Positions 16,089 to 24,514 of a stretch of DNA of 28,395 nucleotides are shown here, one piece after another. Both the position numbers and the translations under genes were made by a program. Each line of letters opens with the position of its first letter. Within the stretch, counting starts at the first letter, position 1. Origin of the DNA: Pyrinomonas sp040289685 (GTDB lineage Bacteria > Acidobacteriota > Blastocatellia > Pyrinomonadales > Pyrinomonadaceae); contig NZ_PSLQ01000047.1 of the NCBI RefSeq assembly GCF_040289685.1, forward strand, positions 1 to 28,395, given 5' to 3'. The notes below the pieces were generated by a model that saw only the letters and a program-made list of their open reading frames with translations, searched no databases and was not told where the DNA came from.

Positions 16089-17612
16089 ATGCTCCGGCTC
16101 AATTGCCGACGAATGTTGCGTCCGCTGCTGAAGATCGCGCGCCGCGTCTCCGAGCGAGACAACCGTGTGTGTGCCGCGCTCTTGCATTTGCGTCCGCCGC
16201 TGAAGATCGCGTGCTGCCTTTACCTCGTTTTTGTTCTGCTGCTCGCCTCGAAAAGCCCCCTCCTCGCTTTCGCTGCGCCTTCGCAAGAGAAAGCGGCGGT
16301 CAAATTGAGCTGGGCAGAGCGACGCGGAGTGGCGCGCTACCGCTTGCAACTGGCGCGCGACGCCCGCTTCCGTGACATCATCTTCGACCGCGTCGTCTCC
16401 GGTACCGAGCACGTCATCGCCGATCTTGAGCCGGGCGATTATTACTGGCGAGTGGCGCCAGCAGAGTACGAGACGGGGCGTTTCTCGACGCCTACGCGCA
16501 TCAAAATTGGCGACCGTCCCGTACCTTTGCTTCTCGCGCCGCATCATTCTGGCTGGCGCACGCTCACCGGTTGGATTGCCGCGCCGAAGTTCGTCCGCGC
16601 GGGCGATTCGACGCTCGTCGTCGGAACGAATCAAAAAGGGGTCACTTATGCGCTCGACGCGCGCACCGGGACGGCCCGGTGGGTCGTTCGACTTGACTTT
16701 GATGGTTCTGCCGCTGATGCATGGACGTTGCCGATCCGCGCCACGGATGGTCCGCCGTTGATCGTCGCTTGGAACAGGGCTTTGCTTTTGCTAGATGCGA
16801 TGACGGGGCGTGAAAAGTGGCGCGCGTCGCTTTCAGCCAGAATCGTTGCGGTGGCGGTCGCAAACGACAATGCTTCATCCGTTCTTGTAGCGACCGCCGG
16901 ACCGGCTATGCTCGCTTCGTTTGATGTTGCGACGGGGCGGGCAAGGTGGCGCGCTGCGTTAAGAGCAGAACCGCGAGCGCTATGGTGCGATGGAGCAAGC
17001 GCGGTCGTCGTGCTCGATGACGGAAGCGCGGAGCACTGGACCGATCAGGGGCAGAGAAAGCGCGCGCTCGCGCTCCAAGCGACGACGGCGCCTGCGCTCG
17101 TCGAGACGCGCGACGGACGCTACTTTCTTGTCGGCACCGTTCGTGGACTGGCGGCTGTCTCCTTGGATTTAGCGCGTGTGTTTTGGGAAGTGCCGCTCAG
17201 CGCGGCTCCGCGGGGCGAGATAGCGGTTGGGGGAGCAATCGGAACGGAAGAGTCTAAGGCCGCTCTGATCGATCGAGAAAACCGTGTCGTGCTTTTCGAT
17301 CTCGTTGCGCGTCGTGTCGAGTGGCGAAGGGGCGGAGCCTCGGATGCGCACGCGCCGCTTTTTGCCGATGTCGATGGCGACGGCGAGGCGGATGTGATCG
17401 CGGCGGCTGGGCCGGCGTTTGCTGCCGCATGGCGCAGGCGGGACGGCGCTTTGCTGTGGCAAGCGGAAGAATCGGCAACGCTGGCCGAAATTGTGCGGAC
17501 GCCAGCGGAGCGTTCGCTAGCATTGGTGGAAGGCGGAGACGGGGTGCGTTACGTTGTGGCGAGCGACGACGTCGGATTACGTGCTGCAGCGCTTCCGCCT
17601 CAGCCACGTTGA
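16089..17612 (+). CDS. Secreted beta-propeller (PQQ-like repeat) protein
   Basis: About 507 residues. A hydrophobic segment (LYLVFVLLLASKSPLLAF) acts as signal or anchor, though it is preceded by ~45 basic residues. Next comes an Fn3-like domain (LSWAERRGVARYRLQLARDA to EPGDYYWRVAP), then blade-like repeats ending in TG-x-x-x-W: YALDARTGTARWVV, LLDAMTGREKWRASL and FDVATGRARWRAAL. A DVDGDGEADV calcium-type motif near the end resembles an FG-GAP unit. The fold is that of quinoprotein-like propellers, but no PQQ-site residues can be asserted. The start is uncertain: 16089 has GGAG 11 nt upstream, while 16113 or a TTG near 16188 would shorten the odd N-terminus. It follows the response regulator by 79 nt. 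Confidence 0.75.
   Translation: MLRLNCRRMLRPLLKIARRVSERDNRVCAALLHLRPPLKIACCLYLVFVLLLASKSPLLAFAAPSQEKAAVKLSWAERRGVARYRLQLARDARFRDIIFDRVVSGTEHVIADLEPGDYYWRVAPAEYETGRFSTPTRIKIGDRPVPLLLAPHHSGWRTLTGWIAAPKFVRAGDSTLVVGTNQKGVTYALDARTGTARWVVRLDFDGSAADAWTLPIRATDGPPLIVAWNRALLLLDAMTGREKWRASLSARIVAVAVANDNASSVLVATAGPAMLASFDVATGRARWRAALRAEPRALWCDGASAVVVLDDGSAEHWTDQGQRKRALALQATTAPALVETRDGRYFLVGTVRGLAAVSLDLARVFWEVPLSAAPRGEIAVGGAIGTEESKAALIDRENRVVLFDLVARRVEWRRGGASDAHAPLFADVDGDGEADVIAAAGPAFAAAWRRRDGALLWQAEESATLAEIVRTPAERSLALVEGGDGVRYVVASDDVGLRAAALPPQPR
16116..16211. repeat. 24-nt in-frame direct repeat, 72-nt period
   Basis: 16116-16139 and 16188-16211 are the same 24-nt sequence with one mismatch, exactly 72 nt apart and in the same frame of the propeller gene. 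They encode LRPLLKIA and LRPPLKIA. This suggests a local duplication at the 5' end, and may mean part of this segment is not translated. Confidence 0.7.
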
Positions 17613-17643
17613 GCGCGCTGGCCGCCGCGAATCGGATGGGACG

Positions 17644-17673
17644 TTCGCGTGTCAGGACGTTGAGTTGTAGAAT
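17644..17673 (+). promoter_or_regulatory. Possible promoter for the DUF5670-like gene
   Basis: TTCGCG (17644-17649) and TAGAAT (17668-17673), 18 nt apart, lie between the propeller stop and the small membrane protein. The -35 is weak. Confidence 0.3.
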
Positions 17674-17723
17674 GTCCGCTGCTTCCATCAAACAAAGGGC
17701 GCGTGACTTGCGAAGATTTCAGA

Positions 17724-17873
17724 ATGCTTTGGAAGATAACGATCGCGTTGTTGTCGGTGTGGTTCATCGGTTGGATCGCGGGCAAAGGCGGCATGTGGCA
17801 TGTCTTTCTGCTATGTGCCATCGGTGTCGGTTTCGTTCAGTTCGTCGCCGACCGACGAGCGGCGCAAAAATAG
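17724..17873 (+). CDS. Small DUF5670-like (Lmo0937-type) membrane protein
   Basis: A 49-residue protein starting MLWKITIALLSVWFIGWIAG, with a second hydrophobic segment (MWHVFLLCAIGVGFVQFV) and a basic tail DRRAAQK. Two short transmembrane helices joined by a glycine turn, with MLW at the start and an Arg-rich end, match the DUF5670 family of tiny membrane proteins. Their function is unknown; some are stress-induced. ATG 17724 is preferred; an in-frame GTG at 17703 is possible. The ribosome site is weak (GCGAAG). It lies between the propeller and OmpA-type genes on the same strand. Confidence 0.7.
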   Translation: MLWKITIALLSVWFIGWIAGKGGMWHVFLLCAIGVGFVQFVADRRAAQK

Positions 17874-17976
17874 GCGCGGCAACATGCGAGCGCATCGAGC
17901 GCATCAACAGTTGATGAAGATTCGGCGCGGCGCGACGCTTCGCTTGCGTCCGGCGTGCTCGCTGGGAGCTGTTTTG

Positions 17977-19533
17977 ATGAAGAGGCGATTCTGGTTGCTT
18001 TTGAGCGTGATCTTTGCCGTTTCCGCGTCAGCGCAGAATGATATTCCGCGTGAGACGGTCGCCATCACTTATCCACTGGATCGCACGGTCACGGTCCGGT
18101 TCCGCGGAACAACGCGACTGCCGCGGCTAAGCGGCGAGGCCAAGATCAAGCGCACTGGACGGCGCGGGACGCGCATCGAGATGAAGATAGAACACCTGCC
18201 GCGCGCTTACGAACTTGGCGGGGCATATACGACCTATGTGCTCTGGGCCATCACGCCTGAGGGGCGCACAGACAACCTCGGCGAGATCAAACGCAGCGGG
18301 AGCTTTTTGATCGATTCCAAGATCGATGTGACGACGCCGCTGCAAACCTTTGCCTTGATCGTCACGGCGGAGCCCCATTTTCTCGTCCAGACGCCGAGCC
18401 GTATGGTTGTGCTCGAAAATTTGCCGCCGCGCGATCCCGGCGAAGTTGAAATCGCCACTGTGCCGGTCCGTTACATCGGTAACACGAGCGACTACTACCG
18501 TGAGCTGACCATTCCGGAGGTCGCCGATAGCGATTACACGCAGACGCCGACTTCGCTGCTCGGCGCGCGTCAGGCGGTGAAACTGGCGCGCTTTGCCGGC
18601 GCCGAACGCGAAGCGCCGGAAGAGTTGAAAGCTGCCGAGGAACAGCTTCAACAAGCCGAAAGCGCGTGGCGTTTGAAGCAAAAAGATGCCGAGGTCGATG
18701 CGCTGGCGCGTCGGGCGACGAGCTTGGCGGTGCGCGCCGAAGAGCTGGCCGTAGCCCGACGCGCCGCACGTCAGCGGCGCGAAGAGATCGCTCGACGCGA
18801 CGAAGCGGTGCGCGAAGCTGAACGCGCTGCTGCCGACGCGAGCAAAGAGATTTCGCAATTGCGTGAGGCAGTGGAACGCGGCGAGCGCACCCGCGAATTG
18901 CTCGAAAGAGATCTCGCCAATGCCAACCAACGCATACGCGATCTGCAGGCGGAGAACGAACGTTTGCGCGAAGAGTTGCAGGGCGCGCGCGCCGAAGCCG
19001 AACGAGCGAAGATCGAACTGGCGCGCATTGAAGGCGAGCGGCGCGCTGAAGAGGCTCGTCGTGCGGCGGAACAACGGGCCGCCAAAAGACGCGCTGCCAT
19101 GCTCAAACTCAAACAGCAATTAGCGCGCTACGGCACGGTGCGCGAAACCGAACGCGGTCTGGTCTTGATCTTGCCGGAGAACGCTTTGTGGACCAGCGCA
19201 CGCGCCACAGAGCTTTCACCGCGCGCGGCAGCGAAGTTGGAACCGCTGGCGGCGCTGCTCGCTAACTACCCGGACTTTCGCCTCATCATCGAGGCGTACA
19301 GCGATGATCGCGGCGATGGCGAAGCGCTGCGCGCCATGACCGAGGAGCGCGCGCGTGCGTTGGCCGCGCGCTTGGTCGCCGCTGGCCTCGACAGCGCACG
19401 TATCGAGAGCGTCGGAATGGGAGCGGCAAATCCAGTCGCACCGAACACTACCATCGCAGGACGTGCGCGCAACCGTCGAGCGGAACTGATCTTAGTCCCC
19501 GAGACGGAAACGGAACGGACGAGTCGTAACTAG
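17977..19533 (+). CDS. OmpA-domain outer-membrane/periplasmic protein with coiled coil
   Basis: A 518-residue protein with signal peptide MKRRFWLLLSVIFAVSASAQ. An N-terminal beta-rich region (to ~200) contains the phrase YVLWAITPEGRTDNLGEI, and a long Ala/Glu/Arg-rich coiled coil runs roughly 205-380. The OmpA_C domain that follows has PDFRLIIEAYSDDRGDGEA, then ERARALAARLVAAG and GRARNRRAELI, the peptidoglycan-binding signature with its Asp and Arg. Expected role: tethering the outer membrane to the cell wall. The start has GGGAG 8 nt upstream and begins at the signal peptide; a frame opening at 17800 is unsupported. A tRNA-Met follows 105 nt downstream with its own promoter. Confidence 0.88.
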   Translation: MKRRFWLLLSVIFAVSASAQNDIPRETVAITYPLDRTVTVRFRGTTRLPRLSGEAKIKRTGRRGTRIEMKIEHLPRAYELGGAYTTYVLWAITPEGRTDNLGEIKRSGSFLIDSKIDVTTPLQTFALIVTAEPHFLVQTPSRMVVLENLPPRDPGEVEIATVPVRYIGNTSDYYRELTIPEVADSDYTQTPTSLLGARQAVKLARFAGAEREAPEELKAAEEQLQQAESAWRLKQKDAEVDALARRATSLAVRAEELAVARRAARQRREEIARRDEAVREAERAAADASKEISQLREAVERGERTRELLERDLANANQRIRDLQAENERLREELQGARAEAERAKIELARIEGERRAEEARRAAEQRAAKRRAAMLKLKQQLARYGTVRETERGLVLILPENALWTSARATELSPRAAAKLEPLAALLANYPDFRLIIEAYSDDRGDGEALRAMTEERARALAARLVAAGLDSARIESVGMGAANPVAPNTTIAGRARNRRAELILVPETETERTSRN

Positions 19534-19594
19534 AGGTCAGCGTGATCGGTGACAGGTAAGAAAGCGCCCCTTTTGCCAAAAGAACTCGTTGCGC

Positions 19595-19623
19595 TTGACG
19601 TCGAAGCGGCGCTTCGGAATAAT
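19595..19623 (+). promoter_or_regulatory. Predicted promoter for tRNA-Met
   Basis: TTGACG (19595-19600) and AATAAT (19618-19623) with 17-nt spacing. The predicted start at about 19630 lies a few bases before the mature tRNA at 19639, as expected for a solitary tRNA gene. Confidence 0.6.
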
Positions 19624-19638
19624 TGAGCTTCGAAAAAT

Positions 19639-19715
19639 GGCGGGGTAGCTCAGTCGGTCAGAGCGTGGGATTCATAACCCCAAGGTCGTGGGTTCGAGCC
19701 CCACCCCCGCTACCA
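19639..19715 (+). tRNA. tRNA-Met (CAT), elongator-like
   Basis: 77 nt with encoded CCA. The loop TTCATAA gives anticodon CAT. The D arm (GCTC...GAGC) and the T arm (GTGGG-TTCGAGC-CCCAC) pair. The acceptor pairs with G1-T72, unlike the C1xA72 mismatch of initiators. A modified tRNA-Ile reading ATA has the same anticodon and cannot be excluded from sequence alone. Confidence 0.93.
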
Positions 19716-19720
19716 AATTT

Positions 19721-19740
19721 TGGGGCGCACTTGCGCCCCA
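19721..19740 (+). terminator. Hairpin after tRNA-Met
   Basis: TGGGGCGC (19721-19728) pairs with GCGCCCCA (19733-19740) around a 4-nt loop, 5 nt after the tRNA CCA. The following TGATCTTCT is only loosely T-rich, so it is a terminator candidate rather than a clear one. The next ~180 nt (to 19919) hold no gene that I can support. Confidence 0.5.
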
Positions 19741-19919
19741 TGATCTTCTGAGGTCGAACGAGAAACACGGCGTCGTGCGCGTGCAAATGGCATCGCTTCG
19801 TTCGTCCCGCCGCGTGCGCGTTTCTGGTGGAACTGCTTCGTTCGTCCTACGGCACGGATTGTCTTCGCGGTGTTTAGCGTGCGCTTGGGCGGAATCTCTG
19901 AACGCTGCTTGCCGATGGA

Positions 19920-20342
19920 TCACTCGCCGATGATCTTGATGAGCACGCGCTTGCTTCGACGGCCATCGAACTCGCCGTAAAAGATCTGTTCCCAAGGACC
20001 GAGGTCGAGTTTGCCATCGGTTACAGCGACCACTACTTCGCGTCCCATGATCTGCCGCTTGTGGTGAGCATCGGCGTTCTCTTCACCGGTGCGGTTATGA
20101 AGGTAGCGCTGCGGGCTCGGGTCGTACGGAGCGAGCCATTCGAGCCAGCGTTTGTAGTCTTCATGCAGCCCCGGTTCGTCGTCGTTGATGAAGACGCTGG
20201 CCGTGATGTGCATCGCATTGACAAGACAAAGACCTTCGCGAATGCCGCTTTTGCGAACCTCCTCTTCGACCTGTTCCGTGATGCGCACGAAGGCCATGCG
20301 CTCCGGAACGTTGAACGTCAGATATTTCGTGTGCGATTTCAT
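19920..20342 (-). CDS. yjbQ: YjbQ-family (UPF0047) protein
   Basis: A 140-residue YjbQ/UPF0047 protein. Family marks are NAMHITASVFINDDEPGLHE, YLHNRTGEENADAHHKRQIMG and LGPWEQIFYGEFDGRRSKRV. Histidines in these segments form the presumed metal or phosphate site. Members have weak thiamine-phosphate synthase activity in vitro, but the physiological role is unsettled. The start at 20342 begins the family's N-terminus and has GAGG 8-12 nt upstream; the frame opens at 20363. The upstream gmhA ends 198 nt away on the same strand. Confidence 0.92.
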   Translation of the reverse strand: MKSHTKYLTFNVPERMAFVRITEQVEEEVRKSGIREGLCLVNAMHITASVFINDDEPGLHEDYKRWLEWLAPYDPSPQRYLHNRTGEENADAHHKRQIMGREVVVAVTDGKLDLGPWEQIFYGEFDGRRSKRVLIKIIGE

Positions 20343-20529
20343 CCCTGTTCCTCGACGAATCACCCGCTTGCGGCAGTGTTCGGCCTCTTTCGACTAGCTT
20401 ACACCGTCCTCACTGCGGTGGCTTCATTACGCCTCGAACAGCTTTGAACAGCTCTCTCCCGCCGCCCTTTCGGCTGCCGCCGAATTTCGGCTTCAAAAAC
20501 TCCCATCCGATGCACAAGCTCGTCGCCAG

Positions 20530-20544
20530 TTGACGTTACGTCAA
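20530..20544. promoter_or_regulatory. Perfect 7-1-7 palindrome overlapping the gmhA stop
   Basis: TTGACGT (20530-20536), one central T, then ACGTCAA (20538-20544). The symmetry is that of an operator, but it lies across the gmhA stop codon (20541-20543), about 190 nt upstream of yjbQ. It might regulate yjbQ, provide a -35 for it, or be chance. Confidence 0.3.
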
Positions 20545-21137
20545 GCGCCTTTCTCTTCAAACTGTTCGGGGAAGAGATCTCTTTCGACCAACTCGCAGAT
20601 GATGTGGCCGAGCAAATTGTGTGTCTCCTGAATCCGCTGCGTGCTGGTGCTTGGGACGATGAGCGCCAGATCGCACAAGGGGGCTACGCGACCGCCATCG
20701 CGCCCTAAAAGGCCGATGATGCGCATGGCGCGTGCGCGCGCGCGTTCGGCGGCGCAGACGATGTTGGGCGAATTGCCAGAGGTTGAGAGCGCTACCAGCA
20801 CGTCGCCGCGCTCGCCGAGGGCGTCGATCTGGCGGGCGAAGATTTGGGCGAAGGCCGCATCGTTGGAGATGGAAGTAAGGACGCCGCCATCGGTGGCCAG
20901 TGCGATCGCGGGCAGCGCGCGTCTGTCGGCGATGATGAAACGGTTGATGAATTCAGCCGCGATGTGCTGCGCGTCGGCGGCAGAACCGCCGTTGCCGCAG
21001 AGCAATATTTTGTGGTCGGCGCGAAAGGCGGCGGCGATGATCTCCGCTGCGCGGACGATTTGGTCGGCCTGCTCGGCGAAGAAACGTTCTTTGACTGTTA
21101 AGCTTTCGGCGACGATGTTACGTACGATCTCGATCAT
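20541..21137 (-). CDS. gmhA: Sedoheptulose 7-phosphate isomerase (SIS domain)
   Basis: A 198-residue SIS-domain protein. GmhA converts sedoheptulose 7-phosphate to D-glycero-D-manno-heptose 7-phosphate, the first step to ADP-heptose for the LPS core, in the cytosol. It shows the CGNGGSAADAQHIAAEF signature and STSGNSPN phosphate loop. The zinc ligands known from GmhA have counterparts here: His58, Glu62, Gln170 and His178, with the same Q-H spacing of eight. Those ligands separate it from the related DiaA. No other heptose genes adjoin. It is downstream of uvrA on the same strand, about 200 nt away. Confidence 0.9.
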   Translation of the reverse strand: MIEIVRNIVAESLTVKERFFAEQADQIVRAAEIIAAAFRADHKILLCGNGGSAADAQHIAAEFINRFIIADRRALPAIALATDGGVLTSISNDAAFAQIFARQIDALGERGDVLVALSTSGNSPNIVCAAERARARAMRIIGLLGRDGGRVAPLCDLALIVPSTSTQRIQETHNLLGHIICELVERDLFPEQFEEKGA

Positions 21138-21220
21138 GATTGCAAAAACGGCGGCGCACGCAACCGTTTGTCGGAGGCGGGCGACGTTTGCGCTCAGTCG
21201 TCAGTTCCGGCCAGTAGAGA

Positions 21221-21241
21221 TGGAAGCGGATTCGGCTTCCA
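21221..21241. terminator. 7-bp hairpin between uvrA and gmhA
   Basis: TGGAAGC (21221-21227) pairs with GCTTCCA (21235-21241) around a 7-nt loop, about 100 nt downstream of the uvrA stop. On the - strand TCTCT follows, giving a weak terminator look. The rest of 21138-21338 holds a 9-nt direct repeat (AGTCGTCAG at 21196 and 21253) and nothing else that I can name. Confidence 0.3.
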
Positions 21242-21338
21242 AAAGAGCGTGAAGTCGTCAGCCAGCAAAAAGCGGAGGCAGATCCGACTTCGAAAGCGCA
21301 AACTTTAACGCCGCGTGCGGCCCTTTAGCAAGCGCCCA

Positions 21339-24173
21339 TCATGCGTGCTTGCGGCGATTGCCATTGCTCCCGTTGAGCACGGCGCGCAAAGCTTGCCCGG
21401 TGTAGGAGCGACGCACGCGAGCCACCTCTTCAGGCGTGCCAGCAGCAACGATGCGCCCGCCGCCATCGCCGCCTTCGGGTCCGAGATCGATGACGTGATC
21501 GGCTGATTTGATCACGTCAAGGTTATGTTCGATGACGATCACCGTGTTGCCGAGATTGACGAGGCGTTGCAGTACGTCGAGCAATTTGTGCACGTCGGCG
21601 AAGTGAAGTCCGGTAGTCGGTTCGTCCAAGATGTAGATCGTTTTGCCAGTCGCGCGACGGGAGAGTTCTTTAGCCAACTTGATGCGCTGCGCCTCGCCGC
21701 CCGAAAGCGTCGTCGCTGGCTGGCCCAGTTTGATGTAACCCAATCCGACATCGAGCAGAGTTTGCAGCTTCGGCTTGATCTGCGGGATGTTCTCCAACAG
21801 CGGCAGCGCCTCTTCAACCGTGGTGTCGAGCAGATCGGCGATCGATTTGCCCTTGTACTTGATCGACAAGGTTTCGCGGTTGTAGCGTGCGCCGCGGCAG
21901 ACGTCGCATAGCACGTAAACATCGGGCAGAAAGTTCATCTCGATGCGCTTCAAACCTTCGCCTTCGCACGCTTCGCAGCGCCCGCCCTTGACGTTGAAGG
22001 AGAAGCGTCCCGGTTTGTAGCCGCGCTCGCGCGATTCAGGCAGCATCGCGTAAAGTTCGCGAATCGGCGTGAACAATCCCGTGTAGGTCGCTGGATTCGA
22101 ACGCGGCGTACGTCCGATAGGCGACTGATCGATTTCGATCACTTTGTCAACATGCTCCAGCCCTTCGATCGCCCGGTGCGCGCCCGGTTCGGCGAGCGAC
22201 CCGTAGAGGTGACGGGATAGCGCGCGGTAGAGTATGTCATCGATCAACGTGGACTTGCCTGAGCCGGAGACGCCCGTGACGACGATGAACAGCCCGAGCG
22301 GGAATTCGACATCGATCTCTTTGAGGTTGTTCGCGCACGCGCCGCGCACCCAGATGCTTTTGCCATTTGGACGACGACGGGCCGATGGCACCGGAATCGC
22401 CAGCGCGCCGCCGATGTACTGCCCGGTGAGCGAGCGCGGTTCGCGGACGATCTGTTCGGGCGTGCCGGCAGCGACCACCTCGCCGCCATGTGCGCCAGCG
22501 CCTGGGCCGAGATCTATGACGAAGTCGGCACGTCGAATCGTCTCTTCGTCGTGTTCGACGACGAGCACCGTGTTGCCGAGGTCGCGCAGCGTCGCGAGCG
22601 TGTCGAGCAAGCGCGTGTTGTCGCGCGGATGAAGGCCGATGGACGGCTCATCGAGCACGTAAAGAACGCCACGCAGTTGCGATCCGATCTGCGTCGCCAG
22701 ACGGATGCGCTGTCCTTCGCCGCCCGAAAGCGTCGCCGATGGCCGGTCGAGCGTCAGGTAGCCGAGTCCGACTGTGGCGAGGAAACGCAGCCGACTTTTG
22801 ATCTCGCGCAGCACGAGGCCAGCGATCTGCTCTTCCCGTTCGGTCAATCGAAGGCGGTCGAACGCTTTGATCGCCTCCTCCACTGTCAGCGCCGTGTAGT
22901 CGGCGATGCCGCGTCCGCCGACCTTGACGGCGAGCGATTCGGGCTGCAAGCGTTTGCCATGACAGTCTGGACATTCTGCTGGTGAGACGAGTTCTTCCAA
23001 CGCGAGCCGGATCTTCTCCGACGGCGGATCGTTCAGCCGCTCGCGCAAGAAACGGAGTGCGCCGCGCCATTCGCTTCGATACTGGTACTGCCCTTGACGA
23101 AAATAGATCTCGCCGGGAAGACCATAAAAGAAGGCGTCGCGCGCCGCTTTCGGCAGCTCGCCGAAAGGCATGTGCGGATCGAGGTCGAAGTGTTCGAGCA
23201 GCGAGGCGAGCGCGCTCTTCAAGTAAGACGAAGCTTGGCGATCAGCCGTTCCTAAAAAATCGAGCTTGTTGGCCGGTTGCGTCGCATCCGCGATCAGCTT
23301 AGCCGGATCAATTTCAAGCACCGTGCCAAGTCCATGACATCTTTTACACGCGCCGTACGCCGAGTTGAACGAAAAAGAGCGCGGCTCGAGCGGCGGGATG
23401 TTGATGCCGCAGTTGACGCAAGCCATCTTCTCCGAATAGAGCCGTTCATCGCCATCAACGACGGAGACGATGACGGCGCCGCCCGTCAACTTCAGCGCGG
23501 TGCGTACCGATTCGGTCAAACGCTCGGCGATGCCCGGCTTGATCAAGAGCCGATCGACAACGGCTTCAATGGTGTGGTTGCGTCGTTTGTCAAGACGCAC
23601 CTCTTCATCGAGCGAAACGAGTTCACCATCAACGCGCGCGCGCATGAACCCATCTTTGGCGAGCTTTTCGAGTTCTTTTCTGAATTCGCCTTTACGCCCG
23701 CGCACGACCGGCGCCAAGATCATCACTCGTTCGCCCTCGGGCAACGCGAGCACGCTTTGCACGATCTGTTCGACGGATTGGCGCGTAATGGGAGCGCCGC
23801 AGCGGTGACAGTGCGGCTGACCGATCGAGGAGAAGAGCAAGCGCAGGTAGTCGTAGATCTCGGTCACCGTGCCGACGGTCGAACGAGGGCTGCGCGAGAC
23901 GGTCTTCTGCTCGATGGAGATGGCTGGCGACAGCCCTTCGACCGAATCGACGTCGGGTCGTTCGAGCTGATCCAAGAACTGCCGTGCGTAGGCCGAAAGC
24001 GACTCGACATATCGTCGCTGTCCCTCGGCGTAGATGGTATCGAACGCCAGCGACGATTTGCCCGAACCGGAAAGACCGGTGATCACCGTCAAGCGGTCGC
24101 GCGGGATCTCAACATCGATGTTTTTCAGGTTGTGCTGGCGCGCGCCGCGCACCGTGATGCGGTCGATGGCCAT
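21339..24173 (-). CDS. uvrA: UvrABC excision nuclease subunit A
   Basis: The damage-recognition ATPase of nucleotide excision repair; a dimer loads UvrB at lesions. Length 944 is standard. Two ABC ATPase modules are visible: Walker A GLSGSGKSSL (33-42) and GVSGSGKSTL (about 640), two LSGGE signatures (ATLSGGEGQRIRLA, TTLSGGEAQRIKLA) and Walker B YVLDEPSIGLHPRD and YILDEPTTGLHFAD. Zinc-binding cysteines appear as CVNCGIN...CKRCHG (first module) and CEACEGEG...CDVCRGARYN (second), plus CHRCG and CPDCHG. It starts MAIDRITVRGARQHNL, the family N-terminus. It is divergent from pgsA; no LexA-type box was recognised. Confidence 0.98.
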   Translation of the reverse strand: MAIDRITVRGARQHNLKNIDVEIPRDRLTVITGLSGSGKSSLAFDTIYAEGQRRYVESLSAYARQFLDQLERPDVDSVEGLSPAISIEQKTVSRSPRSTVGTVTEIYDYLRLLFSSIGQPHCHRCGAPITRQSVEQIVQSVLALPEGERVMILAPVVRGRKGEFRKELEKLAKDGFMRARVDGELVSLDEEVRLDKRRNHTIEAVVDRLLIKPGIAERLTESVRTALKLTGGAVIVSVVDGDERLYSEKMACVNCGINIPPLEPRSFSFNSAYGACKRCHGLGTVLEIDPAKLIADATQPANKLDFLGTADRQASSYLKSALASLLEHFDLDPHMPFGELPKAARDAFFYGLPGEIYFRQGQYQYRSEWRGALRFLRERLNDPPSEKIRLALEELVSPAECPDCHGKRLQPESLAVKVGGRGIADYTALTVEEAIKAFDRLRLTEREEQIAGLVLREIKSRLRFLATVGLGYLTLDRPSATLSGGEGQRIRLATQIGSQLRGVLYVLDEPSIGLHPRDNTRLLDTLATLRDLGNTVLVVEHDEETIRRADFVIDLGPGAGAHGGEVVAAGTPEQIVREPRSLTGQYIGGALAIPVPSARRRPNGKSIWVRGACANNLKEIDVEFPLGLFIVVTGVSGSGKSTLIDDILYRALSRHLYGSLAEPGAHRAIEGLEHVDKVIEIDQSPIGRTPRSNPATYTGLFTPIRELYAMLPESRERGYKPGRFSFNVKGGRCEACEGEGLKRIEMNFLPDVYVLCDVCRGARYNRETLSIKYKGKSIADLLDTTVEEALPLLENIPQIKPKLQTLLDVGLGYIKLGQPATTLSGGEAQRIKLAKELSRRATGKTIYILDEPTTGLHFADVHKLLDVLQRLVNLGNTVIVIEHNLDVIKSADHVIDLGPEGGDGGGRIVAAGTPEEVARVRRSYTGQALRAVLNGSNGNRRKHA

Positions 24174-24229
24174 GATCGGAAGATCTTCTCGCCCCCTTGT
24201 GAAGCGTCGAGCATAACGAAGAAAACCTT

Positions 24230-24259
24230 ATTGTAAGTTGATCTTCGAGCTGCAAGCAA
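24230..24259 (-). promoter_or_regulatory. Predicted uvrA promoter
   Basis: On the - strand, TTGCTT (24259-24254) and TACAAT (24235-24230) are separated by 18 nt, about 57 nt before the uvrA ATG. Moderate match to consensus. Confidence 0.4.
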
Positions 24260-24390
24260 GGCAAAACACCGCCGCATGGCGTTCGGTCTTTATCACTCGT
24301 TGATCGCGCAAGATCAGGGGGACGTTGAGGAATCGTTCGAGAGCGAGAGACTCGAACGAAGCTGACCGCACGCCTCGCCGAAGCCTGTTC

Positions 24391-24419
24391 TTGACACACC
24401 ATGAGGCGCGGCATACACT
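24391..24419 (+). promoter_or_regulatory. Predicted strong promoter for pgsA
   Basis: A perfect TTGACA (24391-24396) and TACACT (24414-24419), spaced by 17 nt. Transcription from about 24426 leaves an 89-nt leader before the GTG at 24515 and rules out the upstream ATG at 24401. Confidence 0.65.
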
Positions 24420-24514
24420 TCGTGCCAGAACGACGCCCCTTTGCGTTTGAGCAGATGCGCTTCGCTCGCCGAAGCGGCGCGGTTCGGTCTTTCAGCCAGG
24501 TGGAGTTTCGATCG

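Noticed and set aside
18127..19119. A 330-codon - strand frame opposite the OmpA-type gene
   Set aside because: Phe/Arg-rich mirror of the coiled-coil codons; antisense to a well-supported protein.
20364..20540. A gene between gmhA and yjbQ
   Set aside because: Only short shadow frames; the visible features are the palindrome and an 8-nt GAACAGCT repeat.
23277..24236. A 319-codon + strand frame opposite uvrA
   Set aside because: It lies wholly or mostly antisense to a certain uvrA gene. It has the Arg-rich make-up of a GC-driven shadow frame, with no family features.
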